Part shown: positions 31,891 to 44,691 of the stretch, in pieces
Layout of the letters: every line of letters begins with the position of its first letter
How positions within the stretch are numbered: position 1 is the first letter of the stretch
Assembly (NCBI RefSeq): GCF_019175385.1
Contig: NC_083345.1
Location: 42,678,098 to 42,742,097, forward strand
Origin: Lycium barbarum
Taxonomy: Eukaryota; Streptophyta; Magnoliopsida; Solanales; Solanaceae
DNA: 64,000 nt
Direction: 5' to 3'
Notes under the pieces: model-generated
The model's input: the letters and a program-made list of their open reading frames with translations, nothing else
Databases searched by the model: none
Told to the model about the DNA's origin: nothing
Translations under genes and position numbers: made by a program

Positions 31891-34800
31891 TTTGTGCAGA
31901 TGTTTGATGATACACCATTATAACAGTAGGTTGCACCTTTGGAATTACCTATGATGGTTTCAGAGTTGTCCTAGGGCTCGGTACATGTCGGCAATGATCA
32001 TGGGGACCAAGTCAAAGTATTTGGTTTCTCCGTTTGTGGTTATGCCATGAAAGACGGCATGGGTGATAGAAATGAGACGGGTGTCTTGTGGCTTGGTGTA
32101 TATCTTTGGAAAAGACCATGAGGTTGGGCATTATGCCATAGATTGCCCCAGAGTCTGACAGGTTAGTTCGCACCCCTGTTCTCAGGTTTCTACTTTGAAA
32201 CCAGCTAGTAAACCGTTGAGAGGTGGTTTACAGAGTGGCTGAGGGAGTTCTCTTTTGGGTAGGGGTGGCACCCAGACCGGCTGTTGAGGTGGTCTTGGGG
32301 GTTCTTAGTCTGCTGGTAGTGGAGCTCAGTGTTATGCATTTTCGCATAGACCCGATGTAGAGGCCTCAGATGCTGTGATCACAGGTAATATTTCCGCTTG
32401 TCACCAGTCGGCTATTGACTTATTCAATTCGGGTTCTACTTATTCTTATGTGTATACTTACTTTGCGCCAGGTCCAGATATGATAATCTCTTGATGTTCC
32501 TTTTTATGTTTTTACTCTGGTGGGAGAGTCCGTAGTGGTGGATAGGGTGTACCAATCCTGTGTGGTTACTTGGATGGGTTATATGACTTGGGTTGACTTG
32601 ATGATTTTTAGATATAACAGGCTTCTATGTCATTTTAGGCGTGAGTTGGTTATCCCCATACCACGCGATTTTGGATTGTCATGCCAAGACGGTTACTTTA
32701 GCGATGCCTGGGATTCCTAGGTTAAAATGGAAGGGCACAGTTAGCCACGCCGCTAAGAGGATTGTGTCATTTCTTATGGTTCGACGGATGTTAAAGAAAG
32801 GATGTCTAGCCTATCTTACTTATGTTCGTGATACCAGTGTCGAGACTCCTCCACTTGAGTCGGTATCGGTTGTGAGAGAGTTTCCAGAGGTTTCCTTGCT
32901 GATCTTTCGAGTGTCCCTCCGGACGGGGATATTGATTTCTGTATCGATGTAGAGCCGGGAGCCAAACTCATTTCTATCCCTCCTTATCGGATGGCTCCTG
33001 CAGAGTTGAAGAAATTGAAAGAACAGTTGCAGGATATGTTGAGCAAAGGGTTTATTTGTCCTAGTGTGTCCCCGTGGGGTGCACCGGTGTTATTTGTGAA
33101 TAAAAAGGACAGATCCATGAGGATGTGCATTGATTATAGGCAGTTGAACAAGGTTACTATTAAGAACAAGTATCCCAGTCCCAGAATTGATGACTTGTTC
33201 GACCAGCTTCAAGGAGCGTTAGTATTTTCCAAGATTGACTTGAGATCTGCGTATCATCAGCTTAAGATCCGGACAGAGGATATTCCGAAGATAGAGTTTC
33301 AGACTCGTTATGGTCATTATGAGTTTTTGGTTATGTCCTTTGGATTGACTAATGCCCCTGCAGCATTTATGGAGTTGATGAATGATGTCTTTTGACCGTT
33401 TGTGGACTCTTCTGTGATTGTATTCATCGATGATATCTGATCTACTTTAGGAGTAGGGAGAAACACGAGAGGCATTTGAGGATTGTTCTTGGGATTTTGA
33501 AGGAAAACAGGCTTTATGCTAAGTTCTTCAAGTGAAAATTCTGGCTTAGTTCTGTGGCATTTTTTGGACACATGGTGTCGAAGGATAGTATTATGTTTGA
33601 TCCACAGAAGATTGAGGATGTTCGTGATTGGGGTAGGCCTACTACAGTTTTAGAGGTTCGGAGTTTTGTTGGTTTGGTTAGTTACTATCAGCGATTCGTT
33701 GAGGAATTTTCTGCTATAGCATCTCCTCTGACCAGATTGACCCAAAAGGCTTTTCCTTTTCAGTGGTCGGATGAGTGTGAGGTGAGCTTCAGAAAGCTGA
33801 AAGCCTTGTTCACTTTAGCTCCTATTTTGACTCTTCCCATGGAGGGAGAGGGTTTTACCATGTATTGTGATGCTTGTTGGGTATTGGTTGTGTTCTTATG
33901 CAGAAAGGGAAAGTCATAGCCTATGCCTCTAGGCAATTGAAGGTGCACGAGAAGAACTACCCCGTTCATGACTTGGAGTTAGAAGCGGTAGTATTTGCTT
34001 TGAAGATTAGAGGAACTTTCTCTATGGTGTGTAGTGTGAGGTTTTCACTGATCATAAGAGTCTTCAGCATATATTCAATCAGAAAGATCTTAACATGAGG
34101 CAGCGAAGGTGGTTGGAGTTAGTTAAGGATTATGATATGTATATTCTTTATCATCTGAGCAAGGCAAATGTTGTTGCGGTTGCCTTGAGTCGGAAATCAG
34201 TTAGTATGTGTAGTCTTGCATGTCTTAAGATGGGGGAGCGACCTTTGGATAGAGAGATTCAGAGTTTGGAAAATTACTTGGTTAGGCTTGATATATCTGA
34301 ACTTGGAAGGGTTCTGGCTTGTATGGAGGCACGATATTCTTTATTGAAACAGATTATAGTTCAACAGTTTGATGACCCAAAGTTGAGCAAAATTCGTGAT
34401 AAAGTGTTGAAAGGAAAGGATCGAGAAGCAAGACTTGATGAAGAGGGATTTTGAGGATCAAGGGACGAGTGTGTGTGCCTCGAACTAGAGACTTGACTAG
34501 ATTGATTATGGAGGAGGCCCATAGCTCGAGGTACCCAGGAGCTATGAAGATGTATCGAGATTTGAAGCATCATTACTGATGGTGTAGCATGAAGTGTAAT
34601 ATTGTGAAGTTTATGTCTCGGTGCTTGAATTGTCAACAAGTGAATTATGAACACCAAAAGCCCGGTGAGACTTCTCAGAGGAGGTCCATTCCTGAGTGGA
34701 AATGGGAAAGGATTGCCATGGACTTTTTGGTAGGGTTGCCACAAACGTTGGGTAAGTTAGATTCCATTTGGGTGATTGTGGATCGTTTGACTAAGTTAGC

Positions 34801-35960
34801 TCATTTCATTCCTATTCAGACGACTTATACTTCTGAGAAGCTAGCTAAGATCTACATTTGTGAGATTCTTCATTTGCATGGAGTGCCTGTTTCCATATTT
34901 CTGATAGAAAGACTCAATTCACCTCTTACTTCTGGAAGAATTTACAAAAGGAGTTGGGCACTCAGGTTGAGTTAAGCAAAACATTTCATCCTCAGATTGA
35001 TGGTCAGTCTGAACATACTATCTAGGTTTTTGAAGATATGTTGAGAGCATGCGTGATTGATTTTGGTGGTCATTGGGACCAAGTCTAGCCATTGGTCGAG
35101 TTCGTTTACAATACCAGTTATCATTCGAGTATCGAGATGGCACCATTTGAGGCCTTGAATGGTAGGAGGTGTCGATCTCCCATTGGATGGTTTGATTCCT
35201 TTTAGGTGAGGCCTTTGGGTACGGACTTGCTTAGAGAGTCGTTGGATAAAGTGAAGATTATTCAGGCGAGGCTTCTCACTGCTAAGAATTGGCAAAAGCG
35301 TTACGCGTACCAGAGAGTTTGTGATTTAGTGTTTATGGCGGATATTCGGGATTTGCTTAAGGTTTCACCCATGAAAGGTGTGATGCGGTTTGGAAAGAAA
35401 GGAAAGTTAAGTCCTCGTTACATTGGCCCTTTTGGCATGATAAAAAGGAATTAATTCTTACCTTTTCTCTTCAACTTCTTCACTTGACCAAAGTGCGGAA
35501 ACGATGAAACGGATGAATTATCTTCCGAAATAATTACACCACGTTGTAGAGGACCCTTGAATTAGTGGGAATACAACAAGAAAATAATTTTTGGAACAAG
35601 ATTTTGAGGGACAAAAATTTCTATGCCATGGCCGAATGGCCTCTTCAGAGAATTAGAGATGTTGCGTATGAGTTAGCACTACCTCCTGGTTTGTCAACTG
35701 TTCATCTGGTGTTCCTTGTTTCTATGCTCAAAAAGTATGTTTTGGATGGTTCTCATGTAATTAGATGGGATTCGGTGATGCTTGATCAGAACTTGTCTTA
35801 TGAGGAGGAGCCGATTACTATCTTGGACCGGTAGATTCGCAAGTTGAGATCCAAGGAAATTGCTTCTGTAAAGGTTTAGTGGAGAGGTCGTCCGATGTAG
35901 GAGGCTACTTGGGAGACCGAGATGGATATTAGGGCGAGGTACCCTCGACTTTTTGATGCC
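31890..35960 (+). pseudogene. Chromovirus B gag-pol remnant
   Basis: Same family layout as element A. A degraded gag tail lies near 32130-32400. The protease follows at about 32400-32900 (LFNSGSTYSYV, with Asn for the catalytic Asp; WLSPYHAILDCHAKTVTLAM). RT runs about 32990-33560: [20 protein letters not shown] and [15 protein letters not shown] keep the first Asp, and FIDDI is followed by a TGA. RNase H runs about 33770-34200, with a frameshift near 33880. Integrase runs about 34500-35450: CLNC of the zinc finger is intact; the core breaks near 34900 by frameshift. After an inserted block come the integrase tail and chromodomain (YEEEPITILDR, then stops at about 35833, 35877 and 35898). No 5' LTR was found. 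Several stops sit where CAG or TGG is expected. Confidence 0.85.
35437..35640. other. About 200-bp insertion in integrase of B
   Basis: Element B integrase reads up to YIGPFG and resumes at about 35641 with RIRDVAYELALPPGL, a pair that is contiguous in element A (16930-16980). The intervening 200 bp is AT-rich and unrelated to pol. TGGC occurs at both edges as a possible short target duplication. No inverted repeats or family were recognised. Confidence 0.6.
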
Positions 35961-36021
35961 CTAGGTATGTATTTTCTCTTTTCTTGTCTTTTATGTTCGA
36001 GGATGAACATGTTTTAGTGGG

Positions 36022-37034
36022 TGTGGTTGGCACAACTCCCGAGATAGCCAAAATATCATAAGTTGGAAAGTTGCTAAGTTGGAGAATCTTTTAGTGTTAC
36101 GTTGACTTTAGGCATTATTGGGGGTATTTGTGTCATTTTGAGAATTTCATCGATTCCATTAGCTTCAAAACGTCGAATACATGCTGTTTGAGTGTTTGGT
36201 TCAGTTCATGAGCGTCTTGGGGGCATTTTGGTTGGAAAGTTGGTTTTTTTGGCCATTCGGGGTTGACTTGGTCAATGAAACCTCTTTTGGGAATTCCGAG
36301 GACACGAGCGAGTTTGTAGCGCATCTTTACATGCATATTTGGTTTGTATCGGGGAGGTTCCTGGAGAGTCTTGGGATTTCGAGTTGTGAGAGTCAAAAAC
36401 CAGATTTTGTTGGTTCCGGTGTACGCGTAGGCGCGACGGTGGTCCCGCCCTTGCGGACTCGATCAAGTGGGAGGAGGCCCGTAGGAGCAAGACTCTAAGA
36501 TTTCGCCTTGGTTCGCCGCTGCGAAGATTCTTTCGTAGAAGCGAGGCCGCCATAGCGAGCCTAAGATATTTGTAAGGTTTCCGCCTTGGCGAGGAGTTGT
36601 CCGTTAGTGCATGTTCACTGTTGAGAACTTGGGAACGTAGGTGCGCGCCTTTAGTGTCTTCCATCCTTAGATAATTCATTCTAAACCCATAAGTCTTTAG
36701 AGCAATTTCGGAGAAGATTGAAGAGAGTTCAAGGAGAAAACCATTGGGTAAGTCTTCTAACTTGGTATTTTGATTATTCCGATGATTTAGGTTCATAACT
36801 CATGCTTAGAATATTTGGATTAAAGAGGAAATGGAAGGGTTTTGGAACCTAACCTAAGAATTGGGGGTTTTCGTAATTGAGCATGAATTAGTGAGATTTT
36901 TGGTATATGAGTTATATTGAGTATGAGGATCATGATTCTAGATCCAATTTACTGTTTTTCCCTTTTAGGTTCGGCATCCTAATTTTAGGGCTTAATTTGG
37001 AGATTTGGATTTATGTAGCAATATGGGTATTGAT
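36022..37034 (+). repeat. Chromovirus B 3' LTR, truncated
   Basis: Starts about 36022 (TGTGGTTGGCAC) after the post-pol sequence TTCGAGGATGAACATG. It contains early LTR text (GGGGTTGACTTGGTCAATG) and a GC-rich box cluster at about 36425-36600. It stops where LTR C begins at 37035. Confidence 0.7.
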
Positions 37035-38358
37035 TGTAATGACCCGATTGGTCGTTATTGTACTAATGGCCCTTTTACCCCTGTGGACCTTTCCCTAGGT
37101 AATCGGGCGGGTTTTCATGTAGCTATTGGAGGTTTGAGCCTCAAAGTGGAATTCATTTGACCCAAAGTTGACTTTTGAATAAACGAAATTTTTTCGGAAT
37201 TTCGTCGATTCCGAGAGGTCCGGACAGTCATTTATGACTTGGTAGAGTGTTCGGATCAGTTCCCAATGCAATTGGGAGCGTTTTGAAACTTGGGTTGGGA
37301 ACTTGACTTTAGGCCATTGGGGGTTGACTTGGTCAAATAGACCTCTGTTGGAAAATCCGAGGCCACGGGTGAGTTCGTAGCGTGTTTTTATGCGTGTTTG
37401 CATTTTGTTTGGTATCTGTGGGGCCTCGGGTGATAGTTGAATTTAGGGATGAGATTGGTCAAAAACAAAACTTTCAGGTTCTGGTGTAGTCGCTGCAGCG
37501 GTACTATAACCGCTGTAGCGGTCACGCTATAGCGCTTGGGGGACGGCTATAGCGGACTAAGGGATTTAGCGACCAGCCGCCGTAGCAGTATGATTGCCGC
37601 TATAGCGGCCTGATAATTTCTTGTAGAGGCGGCCATGGCGAGCTTTCTGGGAGTCGTAGCGCGTGCTCTGCAGTAGTTCTCTTGACCACTACAGCCGTAG
37701 TCGGGCAGAATTATTTCCCTTTTCTCAAGTTAAGACCCTTAAAACCTATCACTTCTTCTCATCACTTTTCTAAGCACTCTTTGTGGGAATAGAGCTACTT
37801 ATGGACTGATTCTTCATGGAGGTAAGATCTATGACCCTAGCCTTCATCATTGGCCTTCCTAGATTCCTATTCCATGCTTAGAATCACTAGAATCTAGATA
37901 GAGAAGATGAGTCTAATGTTAAAATTCTTGAAATGGGTTTAGACTTCTAAAATAGAAATTGGGGGTGAAATTGACTAGAATAATCACAGAGTTTGATGAA
38001 TTCCTTGTTGTTAAGCTTATTTCTTCCATTATTAATGCTTAACTTAAGGATTGAAGAATTAGGGTTCACACCCAAATTTGGGAGTTTTTTTTTAAATCCG
38101 AATAAGGCTTAATCTTGAGTTGTTTTGACAAATGATTAGTGGGTTTTATCACCTAGAGCTTGAATTGCATGTTCCATCGTTCAATTTCCCATTTTACCCT
38201 TATGGGACCATTTCCTCAATTTTTTTGGGTCAGAATTAGACCTAGCTAGAAGTTTAGGTATATGGGTGTCATTATCCATGGATTTTAATATAGAATTCGA
38301 TTATGAATAGACTTTGAGTACTTGGAGGCGTTACGAAAAGACAAGGACAAGGTGTGAC
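37035..38358 (+). repeat. Chromovirus LTR C, 3'-truncated
   Basis: Begins TGTAATGACCCGATTGGTCG. It has a strong GC box cluster at about 37485-37700 (GCTGCAGCGGTACTATAACC, GCCGCTATAGCGGCC) and the AT-rich middle, and is cut at 38358 by the start of element D. The last five bases (GTGAC) would be D's left target duplication, but D's right end is lost. Confidence 0.8.
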
Positions 38359-40766
38359 TGTAACACCCCATATCTTGGAACTAAGGTTAGACTCATATCA
38401 TTAGAGTTTTAGTGGAAAAAACTGAAGATTTGAACGTTTTGCGAAAATGGTTGATAGGCCTACTTCGGGCAGTGATAACTCCTTGATTAGTTGGGAATTT
38501 GGGAAAGTACCCTTAATAAAAGTTGTAGTACGTAGAAATATCTTTCTAACGATATAAGGACCAATCCAATCAGAGATCGGAGCAAGGAGATATGATTGTC
38601 TCAATATGGCTAATAGTAAGGCACTTAAAATTCAATAGAATCGGCTAAATTTTCGATACGTCTGTCTTCCAGTCAAATTTGGTGCATTTCCGTAGGGAAA
38701 TTGAGGAACCTTAAAACATGAAAGTTGTATCCCTTTGAAATATATTTCCAACGGTATATTGTGGACGCCAAACAGAACTCTGTACAAGACGTTATGTCCA
38801 TTTTACTGAACACTGTGCAGAACCGACACCTGTAGCTCTTTCAGGCGCGTGGGGGCGCGTGCGATGGCCCCGCATCGTGGGCCAATCGCGCAAGTCTGAG
38901 TATTTAGCTGCAGAACATTCCACGATGGTCCAGCATCGGGGACCAATCGCGAATCAGGTCAGATTCGGGTCAAAAAGTCGGGTTACACGATTTTAGTTAT
39001 ATCTAAGGTTTGGGGTTTATTTCCCCAGCACCCCATTCACGCAAAATTACACTAAAGTCAATAAGAACAAGTCCCAAGCCTCAAGAATCATACAAGGTAA
39101 GTGTTATCATGATTCTAGGTTGAATTCAAGTCCCTAATCTCTTTCTAACTTGAGTAAACCCTTCTAATCAATAGATTTGTGAGTGGAACATTATTGTTGG
39201 GCGTGGAAACCCTACACCTTGTATTCAAGAGGATTGGACGTCAAAAAGGTAATACTTCTACACTCTAATCATTCATAATAGTGAATTGATGAGTTCTTGG
39301 GAGAATAATAAATGGGTTTAGTAAAGAGAATTACACGAACTATAGTAGGGTTTTGGATTGTTGACTTGAGATTGTTATAATGATATGGGTGATGGGGAAT
39401 GATGTTAATTACACCTAATTAAGATTGTAGAATCACCTAGAAGTAATAGAATGGGAACTGGGTGAAGAAATCACCATTAATGGAGACTGTGGAGCTTGAT
39501 GCCCACTAAGTGTTTGATAAAATGCTTAGATGATCAAAGCATGAATATTATTGCTAATATAGAATCCCTTTGACTTGTATTGATATAGATCAAAGTTGAA
39601 AGGGTTGACGAACATTGTATTACGCTCAAAGGCTGGAATTAAGGTATGTGAGTCTAACTATCTACGTTAGGGAATGTTCATGATTCTCCCTACGCCTCAT
39701 TCTTCATACTTGTCAGTAATTTGACTTAGAATACAGTTTAGCCCTAGTTGTATGATATGTTGTAGAACTGTTATCTTCTAGGGTTGCAGTTACAGAATTC
39801 GTTCATGGTTATCAATTTGAATATCATGAACTCAACACGTAATCTTTATAGACTTATGTATTGTTACCACATGAGTCTCAGTCTAGAAATTAAGTATGCT
39901 CAGAAACAATCAGTGTTTTCAATTCAGTCCAGCATGTCTATTTCAGTTCAGCATTGTTCATTGTTGTTATGGTCTCAGTCCTTATTAATTAACCATAATT
40001 ATACATATGTGATTTTGCCTAAGGGCACAACACAGTCTTGTGTATACGTATACATGGCCGAGGCCATTGACTGACGCACTACTAGGCCGAGGCCATAGCG
40101 TGCATTTATTATTGGGCCGAGGCCCCAAATATACAAACACAGATAATACAGATGATTCAGATACATAGCAGGGAGTATTCATATCTCTACTTCCTTGCTA
40201 TTACAGTTACAGTTATCAGTTTCAGTTTCAGTTTCAGTATTTTATTGCTTCAGTTGCTTTACATACCAGTAAAATTCAAATGTGCTGATGTCCCTTTTTA
40301 TTGCTTGGGGGCCTGCATCTCGCGATGCAGGCAACGATATACAGGTTGACGATTCAGCTATTTAGGAGTGCACGTATCAGCTACTGGTGAGCCCCAAATT
40401 CCTTCGGGGTGTTGTCAGCTATCCAATTATTTCAGTTTATAGACAACTATTATTCAGTACTCTTAGAGGCTTCATAGAAACAGTTCAGACAGCCAGATAT
40501 TTATTATGTTAGCCTTGTTGGCAGTCGTTCAGTTGTTTGGTTTAGCCATGTTGGCTACTTTCAGATATGTTCAAATTGTCTAAGTATTTCCGCATTATGA
40601 TATTTCAGTGAGACTTTTAGTTAATCAGCATGTGTTAGTTTTATATTATAAATTAGTTATATTTTGGTATCACATGTTGATTCAGCCATCCAGTTGGTTC
40701 GCTCGGTCACATGCAGTCAGGCACTGGGTGCCGTGTTACGTCCAGGCCCAGGTTCGGGGCGTGACA
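38359..40766 (+). repeat. Element D 5' LTR (2408 bp)
   Basis: TGTAACACCCCATATCTTGG to GGTTCGGGGCGTGACA. A GC-rich segment with GCGCGTGGGGGCGCG, GCATCGTGGGCCAATCGCG and GCATCGGGGACCAATCGCG lies at about 38845-38955. Three copies of the palindrome GGCCGAGGCC lie at 40056-40065, 40085-40094 and 40115-40124. A CAGTTTCAGTTTCAG microrepeat lies at about 40205-40240. Confidence 0.9.
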
Positions 40767-40771
40767 AAGCT

Positions 40772-40783
40772 TGGTATCAGAGC
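40772..40783 (+). other. Element D primer-binding site
   Basis: TGGTATCAGAGC, initiator tRNA-Met type, five bases after the LTR end. Confidence 0.9.
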
Positions 40784-43080
40784 CCTAGGTTCAAGTGTCT
40801 TAGGGAGTCTATGAAGCCGTGTCCAGTGGGGTCTCTTTTATATGTGTGAGGGCCCCATACATATAAACAGTTGACCACCAAGACATTCAGGATTTGTCTC
40901 ATTTCTTTCTACTCTAGATCGTGCCATGAAGCTTAGAGCAATAAGTAACTTCTCTTCCTATCGATTACGTACGTTTTGAATGCGCAGGCGACGAACAGAT
41001 AATTCAAGGTCCAAGTAAGGATGTTTACCCATAGGGGGTACAATTGTGCAGTACTTACTGGTAATGAATGAGACTTCAAGTGCTATTGAAAGTGGAATAC
41101 TATGTAAGTTTCCCGAGAAAGGGTGCAGTAGAATGAATGGTAAGTTGAATGATAATGATGTTTTTGAGAACGGAGAATGAGAGACAGTAGGAAGAGGATA
41201 ACAGAGAAATTAGAAAATGAGCTAAGTCTGCAGGAAACGTAAATCATGGAAGATCTCAGGAAGGTGGAGGCAGACAGTATTCTACAGTTGCTCATCAGGA
41301 CCCGCTCCATCTACAGCTACTGCACTAGTCTCGAGGTCTAGATATGATCAAAAGGGTTAGTTCAACTATAAGCAGATTTTAAGAGCACGCCTCTCAGTGA
41401 CATACCAGTGTGAGCCATAGAAGTTTTCAGAATTTTATGTGCAACAAGTGTTATAGGAGACACCAAGGGGTGTATCGTTTACGCCTTGATGTGTGTTTCA
41501 GTAGCTCCTCCTAATTCTCAAGCCCAGTCAGATTGTAATACAGCTAAGCCTGATATTTCAGTTCTCAGTGAAGACTGCTTGGGAACTTCAGCAGGTCGTC
41601 AATATAAAGAGGCATCCCCAGTTATCACCACAGATGAAATTTTCGTACGAACTATGCTTGTTAAGAAAAGAGGTATGTATGAAATAATAACCATGAGAAG
41701 ACGATATTAAATTTTTGGAAATGCTTTTAGTCTGTTTAAATTAGTCAGATCAGAGTTAGAGAGTACGATGGTTGTAGGTTACTATAAGAAGTAATTATTA
41801 TTATGAGATAAGAAGATGTGACAGTTCTCGCTTAAGCTATGTGAGTAAGTGTTTATCCCAGATGTGTATAGTCTGATACGATTTTGAAGTGTATAGAAAG
41901 TTTGGGTCTAGTTGTTCCAATCATTCGTATAAGATAGACGAAAGTTTGTTAAGTGTGATCCATATTTCAAAAAAGATAGTATACAACCATAGAATAGCGT
42001 CAGATGATGAGGGAGAGTTAGAAATAACTTAGGTTATTCAGAGCACAATAAGGAAATATGAAGCTAGCAGGTGATTAACAAAAAAATAGTAAGTAAGTTT
42101 TGAGTAGATACAATGCATTAGCAATTTCAAAAGAACTATTACAAATATGATTTTATTTCCTTATTCAGATGAACACCTTAAGTGGGTGACAGTTCGGATA
42201 CATCCGAATGTGTGTTAGAAACCAAGGGCTTAAGTTAAGTTCGGAGTAGAGGGATTAGTGGAAGAAGAAATCAGCTAAGCCGTAAGAGAGTAAGCTACAG
42301 AAGAATAGCCTTTAAGAGTTGTCAAAAAGGTGTTGTCCTAAGATTTACAGTGCGAGCAGAGTTAAGTTGTTAAGATGGAGTATGCAGTTATGAATACAGT
42401 AGCAACCCTTTCATGTAAGTAATTTAGTTTTCCCAATGAGAAATTGCTTAGAAGGGAGTCGAAAAAAAAATTGTCAGTGTTATAGAATACAAAGGAATTA
42501 CAGAAGATAAGGAACGTTAATTGGATCCTATCAAAAGAGAAGAATTTGTAAGTATAAGATGTTAGCCTTGGTCTAAGGGGGAGATGCATAAATCGCCAGT
42601 AAGCCCAGTGAGAAAATTGAAGACCCGAAGGGTTAGTATGAGATATGAAGAACCTCAGTTCAGCTAAGTTGGCATAATGAGATAGTCACCATAAGGAATA
42701 TGCCTCATTTTAGAGGAAACCCGAAGTGAGTAGAATGATCGTCAAACAAATCGTGTCAAGTTCAATTACTATCGATTAGGCGATCACAGAAAAGCTATAA
42801 GATCATGCCCAGTTATATGTCACAAGGGTAGTGCCATTGCATGAGACTCTAATCTTTAGGGTGCTAGTCATAGACTTCGCGCACAATAGTACTATGAGTA
42901 TTTTAGAAAGTATCTCAGAAAAAAATATCAAGTATGGGAAGTACAGCTCATGATTTAGGCAGACAAGAGAACTATGGTGAAAAAAGTTCACCGCTTATCT
43001 AAACTAGGAATTTGACTTTCAGACTCTAAAGCGGGTGGAGTTATTGCCCAGAACATGGCATTCCTTCTTAGTCATTAAAG
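40784..43080 (+). other. Element D decayed gag/RT region
   Basis: Between the primer site and the first recognisable integrase text I see no intact gag, protease or RT motif on either strand. Sequence near 42860-43060 is where RNase H would lie, but it is too eroded to call. Confidence 0.5.
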
Positions 43081-43089
43081 TTAGAGAGA

Positions 43090-44448
43090 AGTAGTTTGGT
43101 GATTCCTACTTGTTACAGATGAAAGAGGGGATTCACGAATATAAAGCCTTATCTTTTGAACAAAGGGGAGATAACGGTACCTTGAGATACCGAGGCAGAT
43201 TATGCGTTCCAGATGTAGATGGACTCAGAGAGCTAATTATGTCAGAAGCTCACCATTCTAGGTCTACCTCGTTCAGATAGGAGGCATGATTTAATTTGGG
43301 TAATTATGGACAGACTTATGAAGTCAGCGCACTTCTTGCCAGTTAAGACCACAGATTGAACAGAAGATTATGCGAAGTCATATGTTAATGAAATTGTCGG
43401 ATTGTATGGGACCCTAGTGTCCATTATTTTAGACTATGGTGCACAGTTCACAGCGAACATCTGAAAATCCTTTCAGAAAGGATTGGGTACCAAGGTGAAC
43501 CTTAGTACAGATTTTCATCCTCAGACAAATGGTCAGACAGATACGCTATTCAGATCTCACGTTATAATGTTGATGTTAGTTCAATACTCAGATATTTATG
43601 TCAGCTTAGTACTCAGCTATCAGTCCAGTACTCACGTATTCATGCAAGTCCAGTATTCAGTTAATCCAGTATTCAGTTAGCTCAGTATTCAGTCAGCCCA
43701 ATCTTCAGTCAGTTCCATAGACATTTAGTTTAGTATCTCAGCAGTTTAGTAATCTTGTATTCATTCAGTTCAGTAAGCTTGTGTCCTTGATTTCAAGGAT
43801 ATTAGGGTGGCACCGTTTGAAACTCTTTTCGAGCGAAGGTGTAGATCACCGATTGGTTAGTTTAAAGTTAGGGAAGCAGAGTTGTTAGGACCAGATTTGT
43901 TCTATCAGGCTATGGAGAAAATCAAGTTAATTCAAGAGAGTTTGAAGACGGCTCAGAGTCGCCAAAAGTCCTATTCAGACATGTGCCGTAGAGATTTAGA
44001 GTTTCAAGTTGATGATTGGGTGTTTCTTAAAGTTTTGCCTATGAAGGAAGCTATGGGGTTTGGTAAGAAGGGGAAGCATAGTCCCGCTATATTAGACAGA
44101 ATTCAGCGAAAAGTTGGTTAATTGGCTTATGAGCTTGAGTTTCCACATGACTTGATTATTGTGCATCTAGTGTTTCATGTGCCCATGTTGAGAAAGTGTG
44201 TGGGAGACCCGTCATTGGTTGTCCTGATTGATAGCATAACAGTCAATGATAATTTGTCCTATGAAGAGATCCCCGTGGCTATTCTTGATCGTCAAATCCG
44301 CAAGTTGAGAACTAAAGAGATTGCTTCAGTGAAAGTACTATGGAGAAATAAAAAAGTTGAAAAGGCTACGTGGGAGGCCGAAGAGGACATGATGTCTAGA
44401 TATCCCCATCTCTTTGTAGAGCAAGCAGAAAATACTGAAGGTAACTAA
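43090..44448 (+). pseudogene. Element D integrase and chromodomain remnants
   Basis: About 43120-43260 is the RNase H/integrase linker (GTLRYRGRLCVPDVDGL, IMSEAHHSR); the zinc finger is deleted. About 43280-43545 is the integrase core (LIWVIMDRL, AHFLPVKTT, LGTKVNLSTDFHPQTNGQTD) with stops; the catalytic Glu region ends abruptly. A block of CAGTATTCAGT repeats follows. At 43882-44121 the integrase tail resumes (RQKSYSDMCRRDLEFQVDDW), then a stop. 44122-44448 is an open 108-codon segment ending in an intact-looking chromodomain (VAILDRQIRKLRTKEI, VLWRNKKVEKATWEAEEDM). The chromodomain steers integration toward particular chromatin in chromoviruses. Nothing here can act as a complete integrase. 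Confidence 0.85.
43550..43790 (+). repeat. CAGTATTCAGT-type repeat block in D pol
   Basis: Irregular repeats of TCAGTATTCAGT / GTTCAGTA inside the integrase region. A similar block at about 44475-44580, between pol and the polypurine tract, shares phrases such as TTCAGTAATCATGTATTCAT. The integrase block probably reached pol by rearrangement from the 3' untranslated part. Confidence 0.7.
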
Positions 44449-44678
44449 CCTTTTCATTTAGATCCTTATAGTATAATCTCCATGTCTTCAGTATTCAGAC
44501 AGTTCAGTAGACATTCAGTTCAGTAATCATGTATTCATTCAGTCAGTTCAGTGATCATGTGGCTCAGTCAGTTAGTTTTAGGTATCATAGTTACAGAATA
44601 AATGCTGCAAAACATCCATAGAGTCTCGGATTTAATCGCGATTATAACCAATACCATCATTCGAGGACGAATGATCCC

Positions 44679-44691
44679 GAGGGGGAGATAA
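44679..44691 (+). other. Element D polypurine tract
   Basis: GAGGGGGAGATAA directly before the 3' LTR start at 44692, preceded by the usual TTCGAGGACGAATG. Confidence 0.9.

Noticed and set aside
31890..35960. Endogenous pararetrovirus (caulimovirid) sequence
   Set aside because: RT and integrase are both present with a chromodomain and gypsy protease context; no movement protein or other caulimovirid feature was seen.
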